Source of the DNA: DATAPE01 sp034667545 | GTDB lineage: Bacteria > Actinomycetota > CADDZG01 > WHSQ01 | Direction: 5' to 3' | Assembly (NCBI GenBank): GCA_034667545.1 | Contig: JAXDJR010000073.1 | Span: 22,250-86,249, forward strand | DNA length: 64,000 bases | Shown here: in pieces, positions 50,469-58,356 of the stretch | Layout of the letters: each line of letters starts with the position of its first letter | Numbering within the stretch: position 1 is the first letter of the stretch | Notes under the pieces: generated by a model | What the model saw: only the letters and a program-made list of their open reading frames with translations | Told to the model about the DNA's origin: nothing | The model's database searches: none | Made by a program: the position numbers and the translations under genes

Positions 50469-51228
50469 CCCAACCATCCCCATCGCCTTCCTGGCGGGCT
50501 TGGTCTCGTTCCTGTCGCCCTGTGTGCTTCCCCTGGTTCCCGGCTACCTCTCTTATATGGCAGGCGTGGGCGCGGGCGAAACCAACGGCGCCGGCATAGA
50601 TTCGAGTCAAGCCGTGCGCGCGAGGACTTTGCCGGCGGCCGCTGTGGCAGCCACGTTCGTCCTCGGCTTCACCTTGGTATTCGTGGCCCTGGGGGCGACC
50701 GTCACGGTCCTGGGCTCCTTCTTGAAGGATCACCAACTCTTGTTCGCGCGCGTTGGGGGCGTGCTGATCATCGTCCTTGGTCTGGTGTTCATGGGACTGC
50801 TCAAGGTTCCCTTCCTCTACCGGGAAGCGCGTTTCCACCCCACGCCCGGCGCTGGTTTCTGGGGAAGCCTCGTGCTGGGCGGCGCATTCGCGTTCGGTTG
50901 GAGCCCTTGTATCGGAGCGACCATGGGGGCGGTGCTGCTGATGGCCGCGGGCCAGTCGGTTACGGGGGGGCCTGGCAGGGGTGCGCTTCTGATGGCGGTT
51001 TACTCGTTGGGGCTTGGACTGCCGTTTCTCCTGGCCGGAGTCGGCATCTCGCACCTGACGCGGGCGGTGGCGTGGCTTCGTCACCACGTGCGAACGATCA
51101 ACCTCATCAGCGGGGCGCTGCTGGTCGGGGTCGGGATCCTGTTTCTGACCGGCCAGCTGTTCCAGCTGTCGATCTGGATGCAGAAGGTTTTCACCGCGGG
51201 CCACCTCGACTTCTGGAAGGGCTTCTAG
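50461..51228 (+). CDS. ccdA: Cytochrome c biogenesis protein CcdA
   Basis: The 255-residue protein has six membrane segments and the two redox Cys of CcdA in FLSPCVLPLVPGYLSYM and FGWSPCIGATMG. It relays reducing equivalents from cytoplasmic thioredoxin to extracytoplasmic thiol-redox proteins. The start ATG overlaps the end of the TlpA-like gene (ATGCATAA). Rex and the heme genes follow 95 bases downstream, past a Rex operator that can control those genes separately. It fits the cytochrome c maturation genes at the window's right end. Confidence 0.92.
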   Translation: MHNPTIPIAFLAGLVSFLSPCVLPLVPGYLSYMAGVGAGETNGAGIDSSQAVRARTLPAAAVAATFVLGFTLVFVALGATVTVLGSFLKDHQLLFARVGGVLIIVLGLVFMGLLKVPFLYREARFHPTPGAGFWGSLVLGGAFAFGWSPCIGATMGAVLLMAAGQSVTGGPGRGALLMAVYSLGLGLPFLLAGVGISHLTRAVAWLRHHVRTINLISGALLVGVGILFLTGQLFQLSIWMQKVFTAGHLDFWKGF

Positions 51229-51282
51229 GCCCGAGGAGCGGAAATCCCCCGCGAAACCGCAGGTGGGAGGCCCAGGGCAAGC

Positions 51283-51300
51283 TTGTGAGAACTTTCACAA
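51283..51300. promoter_or_regulatory. Rex operator
   Basis: TTGTGA-GAACTT-TCACAA is a perfect match to the actinobacterial Rex-operator arms (TTGTGAnnnnnnTCACAA); the complementarity extends to 8-bp arms with flanking GC. It overlaps the -35 region of the rex promoter (-10 at 51310), which is the position expected for NADH-responsive autorepression. Confidence 0.85.
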
Positions 51301-51309
51301 GCGCGGCGC

Positions 51310-51315
51310 TACCAT
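51310..51315 (+). promoter_or_regulatory. -10 box of the rex-hem operon
   Basis: TACCAT lies eight bases before the ATG at 51324, just downstream of the Rex operator; there is no Shine-Dalgarno sequence. Confidence 0.5.
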
Positions 51316-51323
51316 GGATGCAT

Positions 51324-52019
51324 ATGCGTACCCGCCCTATCCCCGAAGCCACCGTGGCCCGGCTCCCCATCTACTTCCGGTCTTTGCTGGACTTGGCCGA
51401 GAGCACCGGGGCCACCACTGTCTCTTCGGAAGAGCTCGCTCGGATGGCCGGCGTCAACGCCGCCAAGGTTCGCAAGGACCTCTCCTACCTCGGCTCCTAT
51501 GGGACGCGGGGGGTCGGCTACGACGTCGAGTACCTTCTCTACCAGATCAGCCGCGAGCTCGGCCTCACCCAGGATTGGCCCGTCGCCTTGGTTGGGGCCG
51601 GGAACCTTGGTCGTGCACTCGCTTCCTACAAAGGCTTCGCCGAACGCGGCTTCATGATCGCGGCGATCTTCGACATCGATGAGTCGGTGGTTGGCAATGA
51701 GGTAGGGGGCATGACGGTTCGACACCTTGACGAGCTAAAGGAAGTCGTAGTCGAGGACGGGGTCTCGATCGGCATCATCGCGGTCCCTCCACTTGCCGCA
51801 CAGGAGGTGGCCGAGCGTCTCGTCGACGCAGGCGTGAAGTCCATCCTCAACTTCGCTCCGGCGGTGGTGAACGTCGCGCCAAACGTCACGGTGCGGAAGG
51901 TCGATCTTTCGAACGAGTTGCAGATCTTGTCCTTCTATCAACAGAGAACCCAGGCGATCGCCACGGCCCGGGAGGCTAATCGGCTTCTACGCCTGCAGGC
52001 TCCCAGAAAGCCCCTGTGA
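51324..52019 (+). CDS. rex: Redox-sensing transcriptional repressor Rex
   Basis: Rex binds DNA when NADH/NAD+ is low and releases it when NADH rises. The 231-residue protein has an N-terminal winged helix (VARLPIYFRSLLDLAE, VSSEELARMAGVNAAKVRKDLSYLGSYGTRGVGYDVEYL) and a Rossmann domain with VALVGAGNLGRALASYKGF. The C-terminal domain-swapped helix with STFYQQ-like LSFYQQRT is present. The start at 51324 fits the -10 spacing; an in-frame ATG two codons earlier is possible. It is the first gene of a heme operon in the Streptomyces rex-hemACD order, and the operator at 51283 implies autoregulation. Confidence 0.95.
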   Translation: MRTRPIPEATVARLPIYFRSLLDLAESTGATTVSSEELARMAGVNAAKVRKDLSYLGSYGTRGVGYDVEYLLYQISRELGLTQDWPVALVGAGNLGRALASYKGFAERGFMIAAIFDIDESVVGNEVGGMTVRHLDELKEVVVEDGVSIGIIAVPPLAAQEVAERLVDAGVKSILNFAPAVVNVAPNVTVRKVDLSNELQILSFYQQRTQAIATAREANRLLRLQAPRKPL

Positions 52020-53317
52020 CCTCGGACAGTCTCGTCGTCGTTGGCCTCAACCACAAGACCGCCCCCGTTGGCCTTCTCGAGCGTCTTGCCATCCCCGAGG
52101 AGATGCTGCCCAAGGCTTTGCATCACCTAACCACCTACGAGCATCTCCTCGAAGGAGCGATCCTCTCCACCTGCAACCGGCTGGAGGTGTACGCGGTCGC
52201 TACCAAGTTCCACGGGGGCGCGCAGGACCTGCGCAACTTCATCGCCGAGTTCTGTCACGCGGCCCCCGAGGAATTCGCAGACCACCTCTACACCTATCAC
52301 GATGACGCCGCGCTGCGGCAACTGTTCCGCGTGGCCGCAGGCGTGGATTCCCTGATCGTTGGAGAGTCCGAGATCCTCGGGCAGGTGCGTCGCGCGCTGC
52401 AGGCGGCGGCCGACGAGGGTGCCGCGAAGCGGGTCATCAGTGCGGCGTTCACCCGCGCGCTCCGGGTCGGCAAACGAGTCAGGACCGAGACTGCGATCGG
52501 ACGGAACCCGGCGTCGATCTCATCCGCTGCCGTCGAGTTGGCCAAGACCGCCTTTCCTACTCGTTCGCTTCGGGGCAAGACGGTGGCCATCGTGGGCGCC
52601 GGAAAGATGGGCCGGCTCGCAGCCCGCGCACTGGGCGACGCCGGCGCCAACGACGTCAGCGTGCTGAATCGCAACCCCGAGCGCGCCAGGGAGCTTGCCG
52701 ATCTGGTTGGGGGTCGCGCCAGAGGCCTTGAGGACCTCGAGGGAACCGTAGCAACGTCGGACATCTTGATCTGTTCGACCACCGCACCGACGATGGTCAT
52801 CGATCGACCGCTGGTTGAGAGGGCTCTAGATGTACGCACCTCCAACGACCCGCTGATCATCGTAGACATCGCCGTCCCTCGGGACGTCGATCCGTCCGTC
52901 GCCGAATTGCCCGGTGTGACGCTGTGGGATATCGACGATCTCCACGCAGTCGTGCGTTCCACGGTCGACGGACGCTCCGTCGAGGTCGTCAAGGCTGAAA
53001 CGGTCATCGACGACGAGACCGCCGGGTTTCTCGAATGGCAACGTGCTGCCTCTATCGGACCGGCGGTGGCCGCCCTCTTGGAGAAGGCAAACTCCATCCG
53101 TAAGTCCGAGGTGGACCGAGCCTCGGGGCGTTTGAAAGAGCTCACCGCGGACCAGCACGACGCCGTCGATCAGATGTCCCGGCGCATAGTCGCCAAGCTG
53201 TTGCACACTCCCGTGAGCCGAAGCAAGGAGTTGGCCGACTCGAAACAGGGCCAGCAGTATCTCGATGCCCTCCGGGTGCTGTTCGATCTGGACGACGAAG
53301 AACCCGCGACGGACTAG
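52016..53317 (+). CDS. hemA: Glutamyl-tRNA reductase
   Basis: The 433-residue enzyme reduces glutamyl-tRNA to glutamate-1-semialdehyde, the first step of the C5 pathway. The catalytic Cys is in LSTCNRLEVYAV, and LFRVAAGVDSLIVGESEILGQVRRAL is the family signature. The NADPH domain has VAIVGAGKMGRLAARAL and the C-terminal dimerisation helix runs from about residue 320. It starts at GTG overlapping the rex stop (GTGA), so it should be translated together with rex. Confidence 0.96.
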   Translation: MTSDSLVVVGLNHKTAPVGLLERLAIPEEMLPKALHHLTTYEHLLEGAILSTCNRLEVYAVATKFHGGAQDLRNFIAEFCHAAPEEFADHLYTYHDDAALRQLFRVAAGVDSLIVGESEILGQVRRALQAAADEGAAKRVISAAFTRALRVGKRVRTETAIGRNPASISSAAVELAKTAFPTRSLRGKTVAIVGAGKMGRLAARALGDAGANDVSVLNRNPERARELADLVGGRARGLEDLEGTVATSDILICSTTAPTMVIDRPLVERALDVRTSNDPLIIVDIAVPRDVDPSVAELPGVTLWDIDDLHAVVRSTVDGRSVEVVKAETVIDDETAGFLEWQRAASIGPAVAALLEKANSIRKSEVDRASGRLKELTADQHDAVDQMSRRIVAKLLHTPVSRSKELADSKQGQQYLDALRVLFDLDDEEPATD

Positions 53318-53328
53318 CGGCCACCTCC

Positions 53329-54288
53329 GTGGGTGCCCTCACCGAAATCACCATCGCTACACGCGGCTCTCGGCTTGCTCTCGCGCAAACCCGTATCGTC
53401 ACCGACCTCCTCGCCCGGGCTCACGCGGGTCTCGTCGTGCGGCAAGAGGTCGTCTCGACTACAGGAGATCGGGATGGACGGCCCTTTGTGTCGATCGGGG
53501 CCAAGGGCTTGTTCACGAGCGAGGTGGAACGTGCAGTGGCCCAAGGCCGGGCAGACGTGGCGGTTCATTCGGCAAAGGACCTCACCGCCGAGTTGGCGCC
53601 CGGCTTGGCGTTGATCTGCATCCCCGGGCGGGCACCCGTCGAGGATGTCGTAGTGGGGGGCTCGGGGCCGTCGGGCGACGCACGTCTGGAGGCTCTGCCC
53701 GCGGGGGCCTCGGTCGGGACTTCGAGCATGCGTCGGAGAACCCTCTTGGCAGAAGCAAGGCCGGACCTCATCCCGGTCGAGCTCCGCGGCAATCTCGATA
53801 CCCGTTTGAGGAAAGTCGCCGACGGTGACGTCGACGCTGCGATCGTCGCGGCAGCAGGCCTGTGGCGGCTCGGACACGAAGACATCGCACCCCTAGGTCC
53901 CGAACGCTGGGTTCCCGCACCGGCTCAAGGAGCTCTTGCCGTCGAGGCCAGAACCGAGCGTGACGATCTTGCGGAGCTGTTCGCCTCACTCGATGATCAA
54001 GCTGCACGCGCGGAGGTGACCTGCGAAAGGGCTTTCTCGCAGCGGCTCGAGGGAGGTTGTTCGGTTCCGCTGGGATGCCACGCGGTGGCCCGTGACAACC
54101 ACCTGGTCGTGACCGGCTACCTCGGCTCGCCGTTCGGAGGTGACAGTTTCCGCGATCGCGTTTCGGGCGCCCGCAGTGATGCTGCCGCGCTGGGAGCCGA
54201 GCTCGCCGACGCGATCCTGCAAGCAGGTGGTGATGAGGTACTTGCCGAAGTGCACTCTTCTACTGCGTCCGAAGTTCCTGCACCATGA
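53329..54288 (+). CDS. hemC: Hydroxymethylbilane synthase (porphobilinogen deaminase)
   Basis: The 319-residue enzyme polymerises four porphobilinogens. It has ITIATRGSRLALAQT at the start, VHSAKDLTAEL, TSSMRRRTLLAEARPDL, LRGNLDTRLRKVADGDVDAAIVA and the dipyrromethane cofactor Cys in RLEGGCSVPLG. The GTG start lies 11 bases after hemA without an obvious ribosome-binding site. Confidence 0.95.
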   Translation: MGALTEITIATRGSRLALAQTRIVTDLLARAHAGLVVRQEVVSTTGDRDGRPFVSIGAKGLFTSEVERAVAQGRADVAVHSAKDLTAELAPGLALICIPGRAPVEDVVVGGSGPSGDARLEALPAGASVGTSSMRRRTLLAEARPDLIPVELRGNLDTRLRKVADGDVDAAIVAAAGLWRLGHEDIAPLGPERWVPAPAQGALAVEARTERDDLAELFASLDDQAARAEVTCERAFSQRLEGGCSVPLGCHAVARDNHLVVTGYLGSPFGGDSFRDRVSGARSDAAALGAELADAILQAGGDEVLAEVHSSTASEVPAP

Positions 54289-55127
54289 CGGGGCCACGCT
54301 TCGTTGCTCCAGAGCCCCTACGCGGATGGCGTGTAGTCGTGACGCGGCCACGGTCGCAATCCGCGGCCCTCGATGGGCTTCTTACCAAGCTCGGCGCCAA
54401 CGTGGTGCTGCTTCCGACTATCGAGATCACAGACCCGCCCTCCTTCGACGCGCTCGACCGGTCCTTACGATCGCTAGCTGCCGGGGCCTATGAATGGACG
54501 GTCTTACTCAGCGTGAATGCTGTGCGCCAGGTGATGATGCGCCTGGATGCGTTGTCCTTGGAGCCTGCCGTCATATCTCGCTCTCGGGTGGTGGCGGTGG
54601 GGCGTGCGAGTAGTGATGCTTTGGCTGCAGCGGGCGTTGAACCCGATCTGGTGCCCGAGACTTCGTCGGCGGCGGGTGTCGCGAGCGCCTTGGGTTCTGG
54701 GCGGGGCCGGGTACTGATTCCCCGCGCCGCAGAGGCTCCCGCCGGCGCCACAGATCAGATGCGCACGCACGGGTGGGAAGTGGATGAAGTCGTCGCTTAC
54801 AAGACTGTTCCGGCAGCGGCCGGCGAAGGACTCGACGCCGTCCGCCGCCACGAGTTCGACGTCGTCACCTTCAGCAGCGGGTCAACGGTGCGCGGCCTTT
54901 CGGCACTGGTGACAGCGGCCGAAGCCGGTCTAACGCCGGACGATCGTGGCGCGGGCAGGGTCGCCTGCATAGGACCAGTGACCGCCAGGGTTGCCCTCGA
55001 GCTTGGCTATCGAGTGGACGCGGTAGCTACCGAACAGTCGGCCGAAGGATTGTTGCAAGCAGTTGTCGGGCTCCGGGAAGTCGCGAGTTCTTCCGCGGCG
55101 ACCGGGGATGGCACGATGGCTAAGTGA
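54285..55127 (+). CDS. hemD: Uroporphyrinogen-III synthase
   Basis: The 280-residue protein has the two-domain HemD pattern: WRVVVTRPRSQSAALDGLLTKLGANVVLLPTIEI at the start, then WTVLLSVNAVRQVMMRL, a central RVLIPRAAEAPAGATDQMRTHGWEVDEVVAYKTVP and a late DVVTFSSGSTVRGLSAL with CIGPVTARVALELGYRVD. HemD sequences are poorly conserved, but these segments and the place between hemC and hemB make the call safe. The ATG overlaps the hemC stop (ATGA). Confidence 0.9.
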   Translation: MTGPRFVAPEPLRGWRVVVTRPRSQSAALDGLLTKLGANVVLLPTIEITDPPSFDALDRSLRSLAAGAYEWTVLLSVNAVRQVMMRLDALSLEPAVISRSRVVAVGRASSDALAAAGVEPDLVPETSSAAGVASALGSGRGRVLIPRAAEAPAGATDQMRTHGWEVDEVVAYKTVPAAAGEGLDAVRRHEFDVVTFSSGSTVRGLSALVTAAEAGLTPDDRGAGRVACIGPVTARVALELGYRVDAVATEQSAEGLLQAVVGLREVASSSAATGDGTMAK

Positions 55128-56101
55128 GCTCCTTTCCCGATTACAGGCCGCGCCGGTTGCGCCGGACTGCTTCACTCCGCCGCGCCTTCTCCGAAACTTC
55201 TCTCCACCCCAGCAACCTCATCGCCCCACTGTTCTTGAAAGAGGGTCTGTCCAGTCCGGCACCCATCGCGTCCATGCCCGGGCACGTGCAGCACACGCTG
55301 GAGTCCCTCGTCAAGGAAGCGCGCGAGCTCGCCGAACGCGGCGTCGCCGGCCTTCTCTTGTTTGGGATCCCTGCAGTCAAAGACGCTGTGGGATCCGGAT
55401 CGTGGGCCCCCGACGGGATCGCCCAAATGGGGTTGCGAGCCCTGAAGAATGAAGTGGGCGACGAGGTGGTTGTGATCGCGGATCTCTGCATGTGCGAGTA
55501 CACGGACCACGGCCATTGCGGCATCGTGGACGGAGAAGAGGTCGACAACGACAGCACGCTCAACTCCTACGGCCGCATCGCAGTGTCGCAGGCTGCTGCC
55601 GGCGCCGACGTGATAGCGCCTTCGGGGATGATGGACGGACAGGTCGAGGCGATCCGGCAGGCGCTGGACGGCAGCGGATGCGAGCAAGTCCCGATCCTGG
55701 CGTACGCCGCCAAGTATGCGTCCAGCTTCTACGGCCCCTTCCGTGACGCGGCAGAAGGCGCACCCCGATTCGGCGACCGGCGTGGTTATCAGCAGGATCC
55801 CGCGAACCTCGAAGAGGCGCTGCGGGAGGTTGAGCTCGATATCAACGAGGGCGCCGACGCAGTCATGGTCAAGCCGGCGCTCCCGTATCTCGATGTCGTG
55901 CACGCGGTCAAGGAACGATTCGCGTATCCGACCGCCGCCTACAACGTCAGTGGCGAGTACTCGATGGTGCTGGCGGCTGCGGAACGTGGGTGGGTTGACG
56001 AACGACAGGCGACCCTCGAGGTCCTGACGTCCATCCGTCGCGCCGGTGCCGATCTGATCGTTACCTATCACGCCAAGAAGGCTGCGGAGTGGCTGACATA
56101 G
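55124..56101 (+). CDS. hemB: Delta-aminolevulinic acid dehydratase (porphobilinogen synthase)
   Basis: The 325-residue enzyme joins two aminolevulinates. The two active-site lysines are in ILAYAAKYASSFYGPFRDA and VMVKPALPYLDVV. The metal site LCMCEYTDHGHCG keeps three Cys and so is of the zinc type. DGIAQMGLRALKN is near the N-terminal arm. The GTG start overlaps hemD by four bases (GTGA). Confidence 0.96.
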   Translation: MSSFPDYRPRRLRRTASLRRAFSETSLHPSNLIAPLFLKEGLSSPAPIASMPGHVQHTLESLVKEARELAERGVAGLLLFGIPAVKDAVGSGSWAPDGIAQMGLRALKNEVGDEVVVIADLCMCEYTDHGHCGIVDGEEVDNDSTLNSYGRIAVSQAAAGADVIAPSGMMDGQVEAIRQALDGSGCEQVPILAYAAKYASSFYGPFRDAAEGAPRFGDRRGYQQDPANLEEALREVELDINEGADAVMVKPALPYLDVVHAVKERFAYPTAAYNVSGEYSMVLAAAERGWVDERQATLEVLTSIRRAGADLIVTYHAKKAAEWLT

Positions 56102-57396
56102 GACTGGCGCACGCAGCTTCCGAGAGGCTGTTTCACGAAGCCCGCACGTTGATGCCGGGCGGGGTCTCGTCCCCGGTCCGTTCCTTCTCCGCGGTCGGCG
56201 CCGATCCCTTCTTCGTCGCGTCCGGTTCGGGGGCCGAGATCGTCGACGTCGACGGGAACCACTACATCGATCTAGTGCAGAGCTGGGGAGCGCTGCTGTT
56301 CGGTCATGCCCCCGAACAGGTGATCACCGCTGTTAGCGAGGCGGCTCGCAACGGCACCTCGTTTGGCACACCGAGCGAGTTGGAGGTCGAGCTCGCCCGG
56401 GACCTGGTCGACATCGTTCCCAACGTCGAGAAGGTCCGCTTCGTGTCGTCGGGGACCGAGGCTGCCATGACAGCGGTGCGGCTGGCGCGCGGGGTGACCG
56501 GCCGAAGAAAGATTTTGAAGCTGGCGGGCTGCTATCACGGCCACCTCGACGCTCTCTTGGTTCAAGCGGGATCGGGCGTTGCAACCCTCGGTATCCCCGG
56601 CACGCCCGGCGTCACCGATGCCGCAGTGGCAGATACCGTCGTAGCGCCCTACAACGATTCCCACGCGATCCGAGCCGCAGTGGAACCCGTGGCCGATGAT
56701 CTCGCCGCCATCCTGGTCGAGCCGGTGGCCGCGAATATGGGACTGGTGATCCCGCACGAAGGATTTCTTTCCGATCTGCGTCAAGTGGCGAACCAGGCGG
56801 GGGCGTTGCTGGTCTTCGACGAGGTCATCACGGGTTTTAGGCTGGGCCCGGGCGGGGCCCAAGAGCGCTTCCGGATCGACGCGGACCTGGTCCTGATGGG
56901 CAAGGTGATCGGCGGAGGGCTTCCGCTCGCGGCCCTCGGCGGGAGCCACGAGGTGATGGACCAGCTCGCCCCGAGCGGCAAGATCTACCAAGCGGGCACC
57001 TTGTCGGGCAACCCGCTTGCGATGGCCGCAGGGATCGCAACGCTGGAGATGATCAAAGCGGACCCGCAACTGTTCGAGAGGATCCAAGCGACCGGCCGCA
57101 GTTTGGCGCGAGGACTCGTGGATGCTGCCGATGCTGCCGCTGCCGTGCCCATGTCTGCAGCCGCGATCGGGGGTCTGGCCGGATTCTTCTTCGCGGACGA
57201 TGAAGTAACGAATTACGAGGAAGCCAAAGCGACAGATGCGGAGACATACGCGCGTTTCTTCCGAGGGATGCTCCGGGAGGGCGTCTACCTGCCCCCGTCT
57301 CGCTTTGAAGCCCTCTTCATCTCCACCTCGCACAAACCCGAGCACGTAGATCGCATCGTAGAAGCAGCGCACAAAGTACTAAGCACCGATTTTTAG
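56089..57396 (+). CDS. hemL: Glutamate-1-semialdehyde 2,1-aminomutase
   Basis: The 435-residue PLP enzyme converts glutamate-1-semialdehyde to aminolevulinate. The usual beginning LFHEARTLMPGGVSSPVRSF is followed by VDGNHYIDLVQSWGALLFGH, FVSSGTEAAMTAVRLARG, LLVFDEVITGFRLGPGGAQ and the lysine in LVLMGKVIGGGLPLAALGG. Its GTG start overlaps hemB by 13 bases. With hemA it completes the C5 route to aminolevulinate; hemE and later genes are not in this operon. Confidence 0.96.
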   Translation: MADIGLAHAASERLFHEARTLMPGGVSSPVRSFSAVGADPFFVASGSGAEIVDVDGNHYIDLVQSWGALLFGHAPEQVITAVSEAARNGTSFGTPSELEVELARDLVDIVPNVEKVRFVSSGTEAAMTAVRLARGVTGRRKILKLAGCYHGHLDALLVQAGSGVATLGIPGTPGVTDAAVADTVVAPYNDSHAIRAAVEPVADDLAAILVEPVAANMGLVIPHEGFLSDLRQVANQAGALLVFDEVITGFRLGPGGAQERFRIDADLVLMGKVIGGGLPLAALGGSHEVMDQLAPSGKIYQAGTLSGNPLAMAAGIATLEMIKADPQLFERIQATGRSLARGLVDAADAAAAVPMSAAAIGGLAGFFFADDEVTNYEEAKATDAETYARFFRGMLREGVYLPPSRFEALFISTSHKPEHVDRIVEAAHKVLSTDF

Positions 57397-57498
57397 CCAG
57401 CTCAGTTGCCTCCGAGGTTAGTCCTTGACCACGAGATCATCCGAAGGAGCTAGGCGACCCGCAGGTCACCCCTGGAGCAGGAAGTGGGTCTCAGCCGG

Positions 57499-57699
57499 TT
57501 AGTCCTCGCGGCCGATGATCCACCACAGGATGACGGCGATGAGGATGAGCATCCCCGCCATCGCCACGAACGCGATGCCTCCGTTATTTGTCTCGGAGTC
57601 GCCTCCTGCGTCGATCCCTGTGCGGCTACAGGCCGACAGGAACACAAGCGCCGTAAGCGCAGTTGCATAGAGTCCTCTGTTCCACCCTCGTCTAGGCAT
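57499..57699 (-). CDS. Small lipoprotein-like membrane protein at the end of the cytochrome operon
   Basis: The 66-residue product has a basic N-terminus, a hydrophobic segment and a lipobox-like LSACS at residues 21-25. A second hydrophobic stretch (AFVAMAGMLILIAVILWWIIG) is near the C-terminus. It overlaps the preceding gene by eight bases and is the last gene of the operon. No family is recognised. It could be a small accessory subunit of the quinol-oxidising complex. Confidence 0.5.
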   Translation of the reverse strand: MPRRGWNRGLYATALTALVFLSACSRTGIDAGGDSETNNGGIAFVAMAGMLILIAVILWWIIGRED

Positions 57700-58354
57700 C
57701 TGTAGCTCCTCCGTTGCCTGCGGTCTTTGCCTTGCGCTCGATCCTGTTCATGCCGAAAAGGTGGAGAGCGAAGACGATGAACAATCCCAAAGTGATCTTG
57801 CGGGGAGGTCCTAGTGGGTCGCCTGGGTTGTAAAAGAAGAGCGCCACCGCCGAGCGCGGCTTACCGCTGGTCGCTCCGTAGGTAACTGCCCCGTACTGTT
57901 TGGACCCTTGCATGAGCAAGCGCGTCTTCGTTCCGTCCACCACCGCGAGCGAAGTCGTGGGAAAGCTCTTCACCTTTCCGCTGGTGATGCCGCTCTGGAG
58001 CGCAGCAGTGGCAACCCCCTGCATAGCCGACGCGAGTGCCACCTGGGCGGCGTCGTTCTTGTTCGGCGTTTGCCACGGCCCATTCGGATAGGACGACATC
58101 GGGCCGAAACTGATCTGAGCGGGTGTGTCGGCCGCGCCCTGCGGTACCCACGCCGGCAGTTGACCGACCGGCCCCAACGGGTTGATCGACCACACGACCC
58201 CGAGTATGACGAGGATCGCGAGAGTGACCGAAGCCGTTACGAAGTAAGCCAGTCGTCCGCCCAGCACCAGGGACAACAACAAAAAGATGCTGCCGATGAA
58301 CACGATGATGCCGGCAATGGTGACCGCAACGCCGGTTACGAAGATGGTGCTCAT
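57692..58354 (-). CDS. Uncharacterised membrane protein of the cytochrome operon
   Basis: The 220-residue protein has two adjoining N-terminal membrane segments (VAVTIAGIIVFIGSIFLLLSLVLGG and FVTASVTLAILVILGVVW), an extracytoplasmic middle region of about 120 residues rich in Gly, Ser and Pro, and a third membrane segment (ITLGLFIVFALHLFGM). No Cys-rich or heme-binding motif is present. It starts two bases after the stop of the cytochrome c gene, so it is certainly in the operon. No known family was recognised; an assembly or subunit role is inferred. Confidence 0.55.
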   Translation of the reverse strand: MSTIFVTGVAVTIAGIIVFIGSIFLLLSLVLGGRLAYFVTASVTLAILVILGVVWSINPLGPVGQLPAWVPQGAADTPAQISFGPMSSYPNGPWQTPNKNDAAQVALASAMQGVATAALQSGITSGKVKSFPTTSLAVVDGTKTRLLMQGSKQYGAVTYGATSGKPRSAVALFFYNPGDPLGPPRKITLGLFIVFALHLFGMNRIERKAKTAGNGGATDA

Positions 58355-58356
58355 GG

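Noticed and set aside
56272..57372. 366-codon open frame antisense to hemL
   Set aside because: It is a shadow of a well-conserved gene and has no ribosome-binding site, signal or family pattern.
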